Shown one piece after another: positions 26,611 to 35,331 of a stretch of DNA of 64,000 nucleotides (the stretch's first letter is position 1; each line of letters begins with the position of its first letter). Position numbers and translations under genes: made by a program. The stretch lies in the NCBI RefSeq assembly GCF_002135435.1, contig NZ_NEGK01000014.1, positions 1 through 64,000 of the forward strand, written 5' to 3'. This DNA comes from Acinetobacter sp. ANC 3813. Lineage in GTDB: Bacteria; Pseudomonadota; Gammaproteobacteria; Pseudomonadales; Moraxellaceae. The notes under the pieces are model-generated. The model worked only from the letters and a program-made list of their open reading frames with translations, was not told the origin of the DNA and made no database searches.

Positions 26611-29600
26611 TTACTCCGCTGTTTGATTGCTGTAAATTGGCGCATACAGCGCATAGGCAAACTGCTCACAACTTTGTGTCAGCAGCTGTAGGCTATTTTG
26701 ATCACGTAAAATGAATGCCCAGTCTGCATGTGCCTGGTTGGCTTCATCTTGGCGGACATCAAATGCCGCGTAGTCACCAGGGTCTGTCCATTTGGCAATT
26801 AACTTATCAAACTGCTGCAGCACCTGAACACCGTGCTCATTTTCCTGCCATTTCACGTCTAAATCTTCGCCTTTCTTGCCTTCTTGCAGCAGTAAAATAC
26901 TTTTAGGATTTGTTGCCAACATAAGCGCAGCTGGCAGAACCAAAGGCTGCTGCTGACCATAGCGCCATGCCTGCATCCAGCGCGCCAAATGCACACGCGC
27001 ATCTTCTGGACTGATACCCGAGCAGCGGATGGTCACATCATTGCAAACTTCGATACGCTCATAATTCAAAGCGGATGCATCTGCAGGCAAAGATGCTAGC
27101 CAGAGCAAATATTCCAGCCAAATTTGCGCACGGCGTCTGCCCCGCGCGCTCGATGGCGTCATGCTCAGCCACTGCCTTACAGGATGTGCTGGTACAGTAA
27201 TTTGCATCAAAGTCTGATCATCTACTTTGAGCTGGCGCTGCGTCACTGCGGTCAGTTTCGGTGGATTAGGCTGCATTAAGGCTTGTACACGCTGCCACAG
27301 CTGCTCATGCTGCAGCTGACCGACCGACCACGCCGCATCTTTAAACTTGCCGACCGGCAATTGATCCAGCAGCAATTCAGGCTGGGCTGCCTGCGAAGAT
27401 TCATTTTTAACAGATTGATCCTGCAAAAAATGACGCACGGCATACTGCTCCAAACCATCCAGCAGTAAAGGCTCATCGGTTGCCAAACCATCCTCTATCT
27501 TTAAATTGCTGATGCCTAAGCTTTTTAAATATAGCTCTGCGGGGAAGGTGACTTGTTTAATCCACTGTGCGCTGTCCAATAGTGTTTCTGCAGGCGCCTG
27601 CAGAGTTACCGCCTGAGCCGCCCACGGCTGGCGCGCACCTTGCGCCTGCTGCAGCTGCCGCGCCACATAAAACCAATGATCCTGATAGCGGATTTTTCTG
27701 CTCGATCTATGGGCATCAAAACCATGCAGTTCAAAAGGCTGCAGTTCATGCACACTATAAATAGACTGCAAATTGGCTGGCACCGCCACATCGCCTTCTA
27801 TTTTTGCCAATTGCGGCAAGTTCGGATTGGCACTGCTGCCTTGCACAATCAGCGCCAAATGACGGATAAATTCCTGCAGCACACTGGAAGGTTCCCGAAT
27901 TTCGCCATCATTAATGTCAAAGCCATTATAAAATAGCCATAAATTATCTTTGGCCAACAGCAGCGCATCCAAAAATGCGCCTTGGTCATCTTCTAAACGT
28001 GAACGGTCGCCTAAATGCGGTTTCAGGACATCCATCAAATCAAAGGGCAAGTGAGACTTGCGGCTTGGGAACTGACCGCTGTCCAAATTCAGCATGACAA
28101 TCAGCTTATAGGGCACAGGTCGGATTTGCCCAATTTGGCTAAACGTAATCTGCCCTGAAGGTATAGCCTGATCCATTTGACTGTCAAGCGTGCTTTGAAT
28201 TTCCTGCAAGACATAAGGCAGTGGCAGCTGCATGTCTTTCAGCACATCACTATGCTCTGCGGCGCTGGCATCTTCCTCTTGATAGTAAGATAAGGTCAGC
28301 ATAGTGATCTGCTTACGAATCGCATCACGGACAGATTTTAGTACTGTCACGCCCTGCTTTTGATAACGCTCCAAATCACGCAGCAGCAAATGCAGCCATT
28401 CTTCCACGTTGCGCAGCTGGCCCATTTCATGCTCTACAATCCAATGCCTGCGCTCTGCAAAATCCTGATAAATTTCAATCAGGATATTAACCAGTTCAAA
28501 ATCATCACGGCGCACGAAAGCATAACTCAGGGTGTCCTGCCACATCGCATGTTCAGATACTGCAATGCCCAGCGCCAGACGATATAAAGCGAACTTAAAG
28601 CTGTAGCGGTAGTCGGTATCGTTGGGCGCCAAAGTACGGCGAAAATGATCTTCGTCCAGTCCGCGTTTGAATTTAGCTTCGCTTAACAGCTCAATCATCC
28701 GCGCACTCTGATCTGCATTAATGCCATAGCGGGTTTGCGCAGCGCTTAAATTCAGCCAGTCGGCAAAATCTTCTAAAGTAAAGCGCCCTTGCGGCAGCTG
28801 AATAGGTCCCAGCACCGCCTGCCAAGCATTTTGCACATCCAGCGGCGCGACCCCTGCAATTTTGACAGGCAGATACACGCTGTCTTTACGGGCAGCATCT
28901 GCCTGCGCCTGATCATCAAAAAACTGCTCTCTGGGCGGCGGCGCAAATACACTGCGGATTAAAGGTTCTAAATCTTTTAAATTCGGGCTTAGCACCAAAA
29001 TATCGCTGGGCGAGCGCGGCGCATCGGCCGTAGCTTCGGATAGCCAAAAGGTCAGCTGATCTTTCAGCACTTCCAGCTGGCGCAGCGCCGAATGGCAAAC
29101 ATGTATACGGATGGAATCATCCTGCTCAGCCAAAGCAAAACTGTCCGCTTCGGGTTCTGCCAAATTCAAAATGTCGTATTGCACTTTGCCCAGCAAATGA
29201 TATTCATAATCCGCAGGAAACTGGTCATCCCACTGCTCGCCGTTCTCTCCTGCAGCCAAGTTCACCAGCAGCGAAAAATGGTCGCGCGCCTGCTTGCCAA
29301 ATCGGGTCAGCAGCGGATGCCGCGATTCTTTTAGCTGACCATATTCCAGCGTATATTTTTCAAAGAAGGCATCTATTTGTTGGTCATCTGCCTGTGGGTG
29401 CTGATCTTTAAAACGCTGCTTGAGCTTGACGTCATACTGTTTTTTCCAGTTGGCATCGACCGTATCTGCCCAATATTCCTGCGAAGGGTTAAAATGCAAA
29501 ATCAGCACATCCATGTACTGCCCCAAACGGCGCAAAAAGGCCAGCTGACTGGGCGGCAAATCCAAAACAGTAAACAGCGTGACTTGCTTGGGCAATTTGG

Positions 29601-30429
29601 CTAAAGCGGCACTGCGGGTTGCAGGATCATCCATAATGGCCCAGAAATCATCATCAATGCCTTGCATCAACTCAAAATCGGCATGAAATTCACGATGCCA
29701 CAGCCAGCGCTGCCAATGCTCCAGCTGCTCGGCCTGATCTTTGGCAAAATCTGAAACCTGCCGCTGCTGCGCCAGCTGCTCTTTAGAATCTAGCCCTGGG
29801 AAACCTGTCTGCACACTAAAAAACTGCTGATCCAAATCTAAGGGCTGATCCTTGCCCCAGCTCTGCAGCCAATTGCTGCTGCAGTCACAGGCTTGCCCAA
29901 ATGCATGCTGTTTAAAACAATGTCCACGGTATTCCATATAGTTGCTGAATAACCGCGAAACCTGCTCCGACACCCAATACAGCATGCCCTGCTTTTTCAG
30001 CTGCTGCTCTGTACCTGATCTTAAACGTGAGGCGCTGTCATAAATACGCTGAATAATACTGTGCAGCGGATGCTCCAATCCCAGCGGGTTGTCTGCCGCC
30101 TGAATATAGGGTTTGAGCACTTGGTACGTCCGCCATTTAATAATCATGCGCGGAATGTTGGCTTTACGGACTTTTTCTTTATTGTCCAGCACTGCCTGAT
30201 AGGCAAACCACTGAAAGGCACGGATACGCTGATGAAATAAACGGTTGGCGCTGATCCCTTGATGTTCAGATAATTTGACGGTCAGCCACGCCTGCACAGC
30301 GGGTGACGGCACAATAAAGTGCTGCGTTTTCAAGGCTTCAAAAGGATTGGCAGATGGCTGATGTCCAGCGTGTAGCATTTCTTCCAGCAAGATTTCAACA
30401 CGCTGACTCTGAATCACATGAATGGCCAT
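26611..30429 (-). CDS. recC: Exodeoxyribonuclease V gamma subunit RecC
   Basis: 1272 residues, longer than E. coli RecC (1122). The N-terminus (MAIHVIQSQRVEILLEEML) and the FIVPSPAVQAWL segment match RecC, as does the VPYKLIVMLNLDSGQFPSR region. RecC is a defunct helicase/nuclease that splits the duplex and scans for Chi. No ptrA-type protease gene lies between recC and recB, unlike E. coli. First gene of the unit; the recB start follows its stop by a few bases, so translation is likely coupled. Confidence 0.95.
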   Translation of the reverse strand: MAIHVIQSQRVEILLEEMLHAGHQPSANPFEALKTQHFIVPSPAVQAWLTVKLSEHQGISANRLFHQRIRAFQWFAYQAVLDNKEKVRKANIPRMIIKWRTYQVLKPYIQAADNPLGLEHPLHSIIQRIYDSASRLRSGTEQQLKKQGMLYWVSEQVSRLFSNYMEYRGHCFKQHAFGQACDCSSNWLQSWGKDQPLDLDQQFFSVQTGFPGLDSKEQLAQQRQVSDFAKDQAEQLEHWQRWLWHREFHADFELMQGIDDDFWAIMDDPATRSAALAKLPKQVTLFTVLDLPPSQLAFLRRLGQYMDVLILHFNPSQEYWADTVDANWKKQYDVKLKQRFKDQHPQADDQQIDAFFEKYTLEYGQLKESRHPLLTRFGKQARDHFSLLVNLAAGENGEQWDDQFPADYEYHLLGKVQYDILNLAEPEADSFALAEQDDSIRIHVCHSALRQLEVLKDQLTFWLSEATADAPRSPSDILVLSPNLKDLEPLIRSVFAPPPREQFFDDQAQADAARKDSVYLPVKIAGVAPLDVQNAWQAVLGPIQLPQGRFTLEDFADWLNLSAAQTRYGINADQSARMIELLSEAKFKRGLDEDHFRRTLAPNDTDYRYSFKFALYRLALGIAVSEHAMWQDTLSYAFVRRDDFELVNILIEIYQDFAERRHWIVEHEMGQLRNVEEWLHLLLRDLERYQKQGVTVLKSVRDAIRKQITMLTLSYYQEEDASAAEHSDVLKDMQLPLPYVLQEIQSTLDSQMDQAIPSGQITFSQIGQIRPVPYKLIVMLNLDSGQFPSRKSHLPFDLMDVLKPHLGDRSRLEDDQGAFLDALLLAKDNLWLFYNGFDINDGEIREPSSVLQEFIRHLALIVQGSSANPNLPQLAKIEGDVAVPANLQSIYSVHELQPFELHGFDAHRSSRKIRYQDHWFYVARQLQQAQGARQPWAAQAVTLQAPAETLLDSAQWIKQVTFPAELYLKSLGISNLKIEDGLATDEPLLLDGLEQYAVRHFLQDQSVKNESSQAAQPELLLDQLPVGKFKDAAWSVGQLQHEQLWQRVQALMQPNPPKLTAVTQRQLKVDDQTLMQITVPAHPVRQWLSMTPSSARGRRRAQIWLEYLLWLASLPADASALNYERIEVCNDVTIRCSGISPEDARVHLARWMQAWRYGQQQPLVLPAALMLATNPKSILLLQEGKKGEDLDVKWQENEHGVQVLQQFDKLIAKWTDPGDYAAFDVRQDEANQAHADWAFILRDQNSLQLLTQSCEQFAYALYAPIYSNQTAE

Positions 30430-30601
30430 CTTTTCTTTATTTCCTTGCGCTCAAACTACAAAACCACAAAGATTATTGACTATACTTCTATGCCTGTCTA
30501 TGCGAATTTGACAGATAAATGCAGTTCAAAAAATACTTTGAAACAAGTATCTTAATGATCCTTTACGAAAAAAATCAGCAGAAAACTGAAGGTATGTGCA
30601 G

Positions 30602-31114
30602 ATGAAAATAGATAATATTCCTGATTCAATCGATCTGAGTTTAAACCTAGAAGCCATCCGCGAAGAGTGCCTGGATTTAGCAAAAAAACGGGCATATTTC
30701 TCTGCGGGCGCAGCGGTCGTTCCGGTACCCTTTTTTGATGTGGTGATTGATGTCGGCATCTTATCGCAGCTGATTCCTGAAATTAATGCACGCTTCGGAC
30801 TCTCTCCAGAGCAGATCAGCGTCTATGACCCAGCCACAAAACAGGTTCACTGGCAAGAACTGCGCAAACGCGGTGTAGAATTTTCTGGGCTGGTGGTTGC
30901 CCGCACCGCCGTCAAAAAATCGATTAATAATGTTGCGGCCAAATACATTACCAAGCAAGTGACGAAATTTATCCCGCTGGGCGGTCAAGCCATCGCAGCC
31001 AGCCTCGGCTATTTTGTGATGAAAAAAGTCGCCGAAGCGCATATTGAAGAGACCTACAAACTGGCTAAAAGCATTCAGCAAAAGCAGACTGCGCAAACCG
31101 TTGCCGCGCAGTAA
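30602..31114 (+). CDS. Uncharacterised DUF697-like protein
   Basis: 170 residues. An N-terminal helical segment is followed by a hydrophobic stretch, GAAVVPVPFFDVVIDVG (about residues 39-55), whose spacing recalls the DUF697 region found C-terminal to some GTPases. A second Gly/Ala-rich hydrophobic segment (FIPLGGQAIAASLGYFVM) is near residue 125. There is no GTPase domain in this protein or next to it. I chose the ATG at 30602, with GAAGG 9 nt upstream; an in-frame GTG at 30596 is possible. The DUF697 link is a pattern impression, and the function is unknown. Confidence 0.7.
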   Translation: MKIDNIPDSIDLSLNLEAIREECLDLAKKRAYFSAGAAVVPVPFFDVVIDVGILSQLIPEINARFGLSPEQISVYDPATKQVHWQELRKRGVEFSGLVVARTAVKKSINNVAAKYITKQVTKFIPLGGQAIAASLGYFVMKKVAEAHIEETYKLAKSIQQKQTAQTVAAQ

Positions 31115-31166
31115 GGGTGTTTTTCAAATAAGGCTTAGGCCGCAATATGCAGCCTAAGCCTTAAAT

Positions 31167-32600
31167 TTATTCAGCCTTCAGCTGCTTTAAAATTGCGCGC
31201 AGCACTTCAAGGCGTGCTGTACTTTTATCATTGGTCGAAATCACATGCCACGGCGCATACGCTGTATTGGTGCGCTCCAGCATATCGGCTGCGGCATTTA
31301 AATAGTCATCCCAGCGGCCGCGGTTGCGCCAATCATCTTCTGTAATTTTAAAGCGCTTATGCGGTGTTTCTTCCCGCGCTTGAAAACGCGCTTCCTGCTC
31401 ATCCTTGCTGATCGCCAGCCAAAATTTAATTACCAGCGTCTGGCTGTCATACAAATCTTTTTCAAAACGGTTGATTTCATCGTAAGCGCGCTGCCATTCC
31501 ACGGCGTTAGCAAAGCCCTCAACCCGTTCAACCAGTACACGGCCATACCAGCTGCGGTCAAAAATGCTGATTTTTTCTTCGGGCAGGATTTTGCTCCAAA
31601 ACCGCCACAGATACGGCCTGCGCAGTTCATATTTTTCTGGCGCCGCAATGGTATAAATTTCATATTCACGCGGATCAAGTTTTTTCACAATGCGCTTGAT
31701 CGCGCCGCCTTTCCCTGCCGCATCCATCCCTTCAAAAGCAATGACGATGTTGCGTGTATCAAAGCGTAAAGCCTCCGCCACTTTTTTAGTGAGTTTTTTC
31801 AGTTCATCTTTATAGTCGCCGTTTTCTAATCCGCCCTCATTCGGATTCAGCAGCAGTTCAGGAACTTTACTCTGCTTCCAACGCCCCTTCGCTTTGCTTA
31901 GATGTGCTGGGCAATGCTGCAGCGTCTGCAAAACCAGCTGCGCAAACTGCTGATCCCTTTCCGTCTCGTCTTCGCAGTCAATAATTTCCCAGTCATCCGT
32001 AAAGCGCTGGCGCAGTTTCTGCAGACTGTCATACTGTTTTTTGCTGCGCCAGTCCAAACCGTGCAGCTTATGCCAGCGCGCTTCCCCTGGATCAATTGTA
32101 TCTAAACGCTTTTGCAGCGATTTCCACGACAGGTCAAACCACACTTTAATGACATCAACATGGTTATTTTTCAGATCCTGCTCATACGCGCGCATTTGTT
32201 CGATATAAGTTTCAAACATCGTTTCATCAATAGGCTTAGACACGTGCATGGCCGTGGTCAGCAAATCGCTGTACCAGTTGCCGAACATCACCATAATCTG
32301 CCCTTCGGCTGGAATAAACCGCGCATAGGGCTGCCAAAACGTCTGCTGATGATTAAAGCTTTGCGGCGCATCCGCTTTCACCCGCAAATAGCGCGGATCA
32401 ACCCATTCGCGCAGCTGCTTGACCGCTTCGCCTTTACCGGCCAGCTCAATGCCGCTGACCAGCACCAATACACTTTTAGCATTGGCCTTGTCTTTGCTAT
32501 CTTTTAAAGCATATTGCGCTTCAATTAATTTCACAGAGAGCTGATCTTCATCCATCAGCTGAAAACTCGAATCCTGAATTTGATTATCCTGCGCCGCCAT
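31167..32600 (-). CDS. pap: Polyphosphate:AMP phosphotransferase (tandem PPK2)
   Basis: 477 residues made of two PPK2 domains. The first has a Walker A-like loop GIELAGKGEAVK and FGNWYSDL; the second has GMDAAGKGGAIK and the lid/Walker B motif FDRSWYGRV, and looks catalytically complete. Tandem PPK2 enzymes (class II) phosphorylate AMP to ADP with polyphosphate, as shown for A. johnsonii PAP, which is almost the same length (475). The ATG at 32600 gives that length; an in-frame ATG at 32627 has no ribosome site. Probably supports energy recovery from polyphosphate stores. Confidence 0.93.
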   Translation of the reverse strand: MAAQDNQIQDSSFQLMDEDQLSVKLIEAQYALKDSKDKANAKSVLVLVSGIELAGKGEAVKQLREWVDPRYLRVKADAPQSFNHQQTFWQPYARFIPAEGQIMVMFGNWYSDLLTTAMHVSKPIDETMFETYIEQMRAYEQDLKNNHVDVIKVWFDLSWKSLQKRLDTIDPGEARWHKLHGLDWRSKKQYDSLQKLRQRFTDDWEIIDCEDETERDQQFAQLVLQTLQHCPAHLSKAKGRWKQSKVPELLLNPNEGGLENGDYKDELKKLTKKVAEALRFDTRNIVIAFEGMDAAGKGGAIKRIVKKLDPREYEIYTIAAPEKYELRRPYLWRFWSKILPEEKISIFDRSWYGRVLVERVEGFANAVEWQRAYDEINRFEKDLYDSQTLVIKFWLAISKDEQEARFQAREETPHKRFKITEDDWRNRGRWDDYLNAAADMLERTNTAYAPWHVISTNDKSTARLEVLRAILKQLKAE

Positions 32601-32808
32601 ATTGTTCTCTATTGTTCTGCTCTTCATTGCAGTATAACCAAGCTAGCCAGCTGACTAAATCACCCGAGTCCATATTTATGCTGCATTTTTATTGTGTAAA
32701 AGCTCGGCAGACTGACTGTCTAAATTGCATTTTTATTTCAATTTGTCATAGCAGGCGCGTATAACTGCCGATAATATTTAAGCAACTCTGAAATTATTGA
32801 GACACCTA

Positions 32809-33513
32809 ATGTCGAAACTTGCAGTTTTAGATGATCTGTTAGATCTGTATTACCAGCTGAACTATCATAAAAATCCAGAAATTTTTCAGCGCCTGCAAGA
32901 TGTACAAGCATGGCAAAAACAGCGCATGCAGCGCACCCATGCCAAACAGTTTGCCGAAAAGCACAATGTGCTGATGGCGGAATATTTCTTAAACCGCCTG
33001 TATGGCGGGCCAGACTTTGATGCGCTGGCGCAGCAGATTGCTCGCTTAAGCAAATATGCGCACAAAGCGGAAAAACTGATTCCAGACAATGCCATTAAAA
33101 CCGGCACTGCTGGCGTCGAACTGGCAATTTTAGCCGTTCAGCTGGATGAGCAGGTCGCCATGCAGCTGCTGCAGGATTATCATCCCTATGAAAAGCTGAC
33201 AGATGAGATGATGCGCCTGACCTACCTTAAGCTGGATCAGGGCTCAAACCGCCTGAAACAGCTGGATTTACTGGATCTGCTCGGAAAAAGCCTCGATAAA
33301 TATATGCGCTCATTTGTGGTGTATGCAGCCTTCAAAATGTGTAAAGGCGCCGCGGCCAAATACAATTTTGAGGTCATGTATGAATTTATGCAGGACGGTT
33401 TTTTAGCGATGAAACCCTTAAAGTCAGCAGAGAAATTTGTCAAAGATTTTACTGCCGTTGAACGCCAGATTATTGATAAAGTGCATGCAGGCGAACCGCA
33501 GCCCTTTGCCTGA
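32809..33513 (+). CDS. FFLEELY-motif protein, function unknown
   Basis: 234 residues, mostly helical, soluble. The segment MAEYFLNRLYGGPDF (about residues 58-72) corresponds to the motif for which the FFLEELY family is named; the rest, including TAGVELAILAVQLD, is also typical. No enzymatic residues are evident. The ATG at 32809 has a GAGA ribosome-like site 6 nt upstream; a TTG at 32797 is the longer alternative. It lies between the minus-strand pap and the ubiquinone operon. Confidence 0.8.
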   Translation: MSKLAVLDDLLDLYYQLNYHKNPEIFQRLQDVQAWQKQRMQRTHAKQFAEKHNVLMAEYFLNRLYGGPDFDALAQQIARLSKYAHKAEKLIPDNAIKTGTAGVELAILAVQLDEQVAMQLLQDYHPYEKLTDEMMRLTYLKLDQGSNRLKQLDLLDLLGKSLDKYMRSFVVYAAFKMCKGAAAKYNFEVMYEFMQDGFLAMKPLKSAEKFVKDFTAVERQIIDKVHAGEPQPFA

Positions 33514-33681
33514 AGCATGGCCGCGCCCTACAGCGCGCTTCTGCTCAAATCCATCCAGGTTTTGAGGAATTCTGTATATTATTCATAACAATTTGCATGA
33601 TGATTGCTGTATAACATCAAAGAATCTGTCATCATGCATGCAATACAGCATTCACCCTATTTTTCTGTTAGGAGCGACCCT

Positions 33682-34626
33682 ATGTCTAATGAAAATCAAA
33701 CGCCAGCCAACGTTACAGAGCCGGCTCAAAACAAAGACACAGCGAGTCCTTTCTTAACCGAACCCCTTCCGCAAGGCGCACCGCAAGGCCAGCAGCAGTC
33801 ATTAGAACAGCGCTTGACCGATACGCCAGTGACGGGTTCTGTACCCAAATACAATCTGCCTCGCGGCGCCAATACCGGCAATGTGGGCGCAACTACGCAC
33901 TTCGGCTATCAAACGGTCAGCAGTGAAGATAAGGCGCAAAAAGTGGCAGAAGTATTCCACTCTGTTGCCAGCAAATACGACATCATGAATGACTTGATGT
34001 CTTTCGGCATCCACCGCCTCTGGAAGCGATTTGCCATCAACATGTCAGGTGTGCGCCGCGGCCAGCATGTGCTGGATATTGCTGGCGGTACAGGCGACTT
34101 AGCCAAAGTTTTCAGCCGTGAAGTGGGCCCAACAGGCCATGTGGTCTTGTCAGATATTAACGAGTCGATGCTCAACGTTGGCCGTGACCGCCTCATTGAC
34201 GCGGGCTGCACCAATGTCGATTTTGTTTTGGCCAATGCTGAAACCTTAGAACCTTTTGCCGACAACAGCTTTGACCTTTTGACCATTTCATTTGGTCTGC
34301 GTAACGTGACAGACAAAGATGCCGCGCTTGCAGCCATGTACCGCGTACTGAAGCCAGGCGGCCGCCTATTGGTTTTAGAGTTCTCTAAACCAGTATTTGA
34401 GCCATTCTCAAAACTTTATGATTTGTACTCATTCACCGCTTTACCAATCATGGGCAAAATCATTGCCAACGACTCAGAAAGCTATAAATATTTAGCTGAA
34501 TCGATCCGCATGCACCCAGACCAGCGCACGCTGAAAGGCATGATGGAAAATGCAGGCTTCCAAAACTGCGACTACCACAACCTCACGGGCGGCATTGTAG
34601 CGGTGCATCGCGGCTTTAAACTTTAA
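33682..34626 (+). CDS. ubiE: Ubiquinone/menaquinone biosynthesis C-methyltransferase UbiE with N-terminal extension
   Basis: 314 residues. The C-terminal ~245 residues are UbiE, starting at THFGYQTV (residue 72), which lies near residue 9 in E. coli; SAM motif I is [11 protein letters not shown]. UbiE C-methylates the quinone ring precursor. The first ~70 residues are a Pro/Gln/Asn-rich, probably disordered extension. AGGAG 7 nt before this ATG makes it the real start and puts the extension in the protein; the frame opens further upstream (33604) without a ribosome site. First gene of ubiE-ubiJ-ubiB. Confidence 0.95.
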   Translation: MSNENQTPANVTEPAQNKDTASPFLTEPLPQGAPQGQQQSLEQRLTDTPVTGSVPKYNLPRGANTGNVGATTHFGYQTVSSEDKAQKVAEVFHSVASKYDIMNDLMSFGIHRLWKRFAINMSGVRRGQHVLDIAGGTGDLAKVFSREVGPTGHVVLSDINESMLNVGRDRLIDAGCTNVDFVLANAETLEPFADNSFDLLTISFGLRNVTDKDAALAAMYRVLKPGGRLLVLEFSKPVFEPFSKLYDLYSFTALPIMGKIIANDSESYKYLAESIRMHPDQRTLKGMMENAGFQNCDYHNLTGGIVAVHRGFKL

Positions 34627-34644
34627 TCGGTTCAGGTCAAAATT

Positions 34645-35319
34645 ATGTGGTCAATTCTTGCACTGGGTGCAGCTGAACGATTAATTCATCATGTGATTGA
34701 TTTGGATGCCATCACCCGCATCCAGCTCAATCAGCTGCAAGGCAAAATGCTGCGGGTCGTCATTGATGCACCGCAGCTGTCTGTAGATGTCTTCTTCGAT
34801 GACGCCAAAGTCCGCTTAGAGCCTACAGTCACAGGTCATAGCGAAAAGCCTTCCATCTTTGAACAGCGCCCTTTTGATTCTGAACATGCCGCAGCAGAAG
34901 CGACAGCAACTCTGCATGTTAAAAATACCATCGAGCTGCTGAAACTACTGCTGTCCGATGATATTGGCAATATTCCAGTACAAGGCGACTATCACCTGCT
35001 GCAGGATATTCAGCGCATTATTGCTCAAGCTGAACCCGATTTAGCAGCGCATTTATCGCCGTGGATAGGCCCTGCGCTGGCGCATGAACTCGGCAAAATT
35101 CAGCTGGCGCCGGAACATCTTAAGCGCAGCCTGCAAAGCCATTTATTCTTTGCCGAAGATGCCTTAAAAGAAGACACCGGACTGCTGGCGCCGCGCTGGC
35201 AAATGGATGACTTAAATCAAGACACCCGCCTGCTTAATCAAAATTTAGACCGCGCAGAAGCCAAAATTCAGCAGCTGCAGGCTAAAATTGATGCTCTACA
35301 CGATACAACTCAAAACTAG
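34645..35319 (+). CDS. ubiJ: Ubiquinone biosynthesis accessory factor UbiJ
   Basis: 224 residues with an N-terminal SCP2-like lipid-binding domain (about 15-110) and a C-terminal coiled-coil-like segment (NQNLDRAEAKIQQLQAKIDAL). UbiJ binds ubiquinone intermediates in the soluble Ubi complex. It sits between ubiE and ubiB, with gaps of 18 and 12 bp, the same order as in E. coli, which supports the call despite low family sequence conservation. Confidence 0.92.
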   Translation: MWSILALGAAERLIHHVIDLDAITRIQLNQLQGKMLRVVIDAPQLSVDVFFDDAKVRLEPTVTGHSEKPSIFEQRPFDSEHAAAEATATLHVKNTIELLKLLLSDDIGNIPVQGDYHLLQDIQRIIAQAEPDLAAHLSPWIGPALAHELGKIQLAPEHLKRSLQSHLFFAEDALKEDTGLLAPRWQMDDLNQDTRLLNQNLDRAEAKIQQLQAKIDALHDTTQN

Positions 35320-35331
35320 GTATTTGCTCAT

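Noticed and set aside
22479..30429. Dense CAGCTG/CTGCAG-rich runs in recB and recC seen as possible repeats
   Set aside because: They reflect frequent Gln and Leu codons (CAG, CTG), not a periodic repeat.
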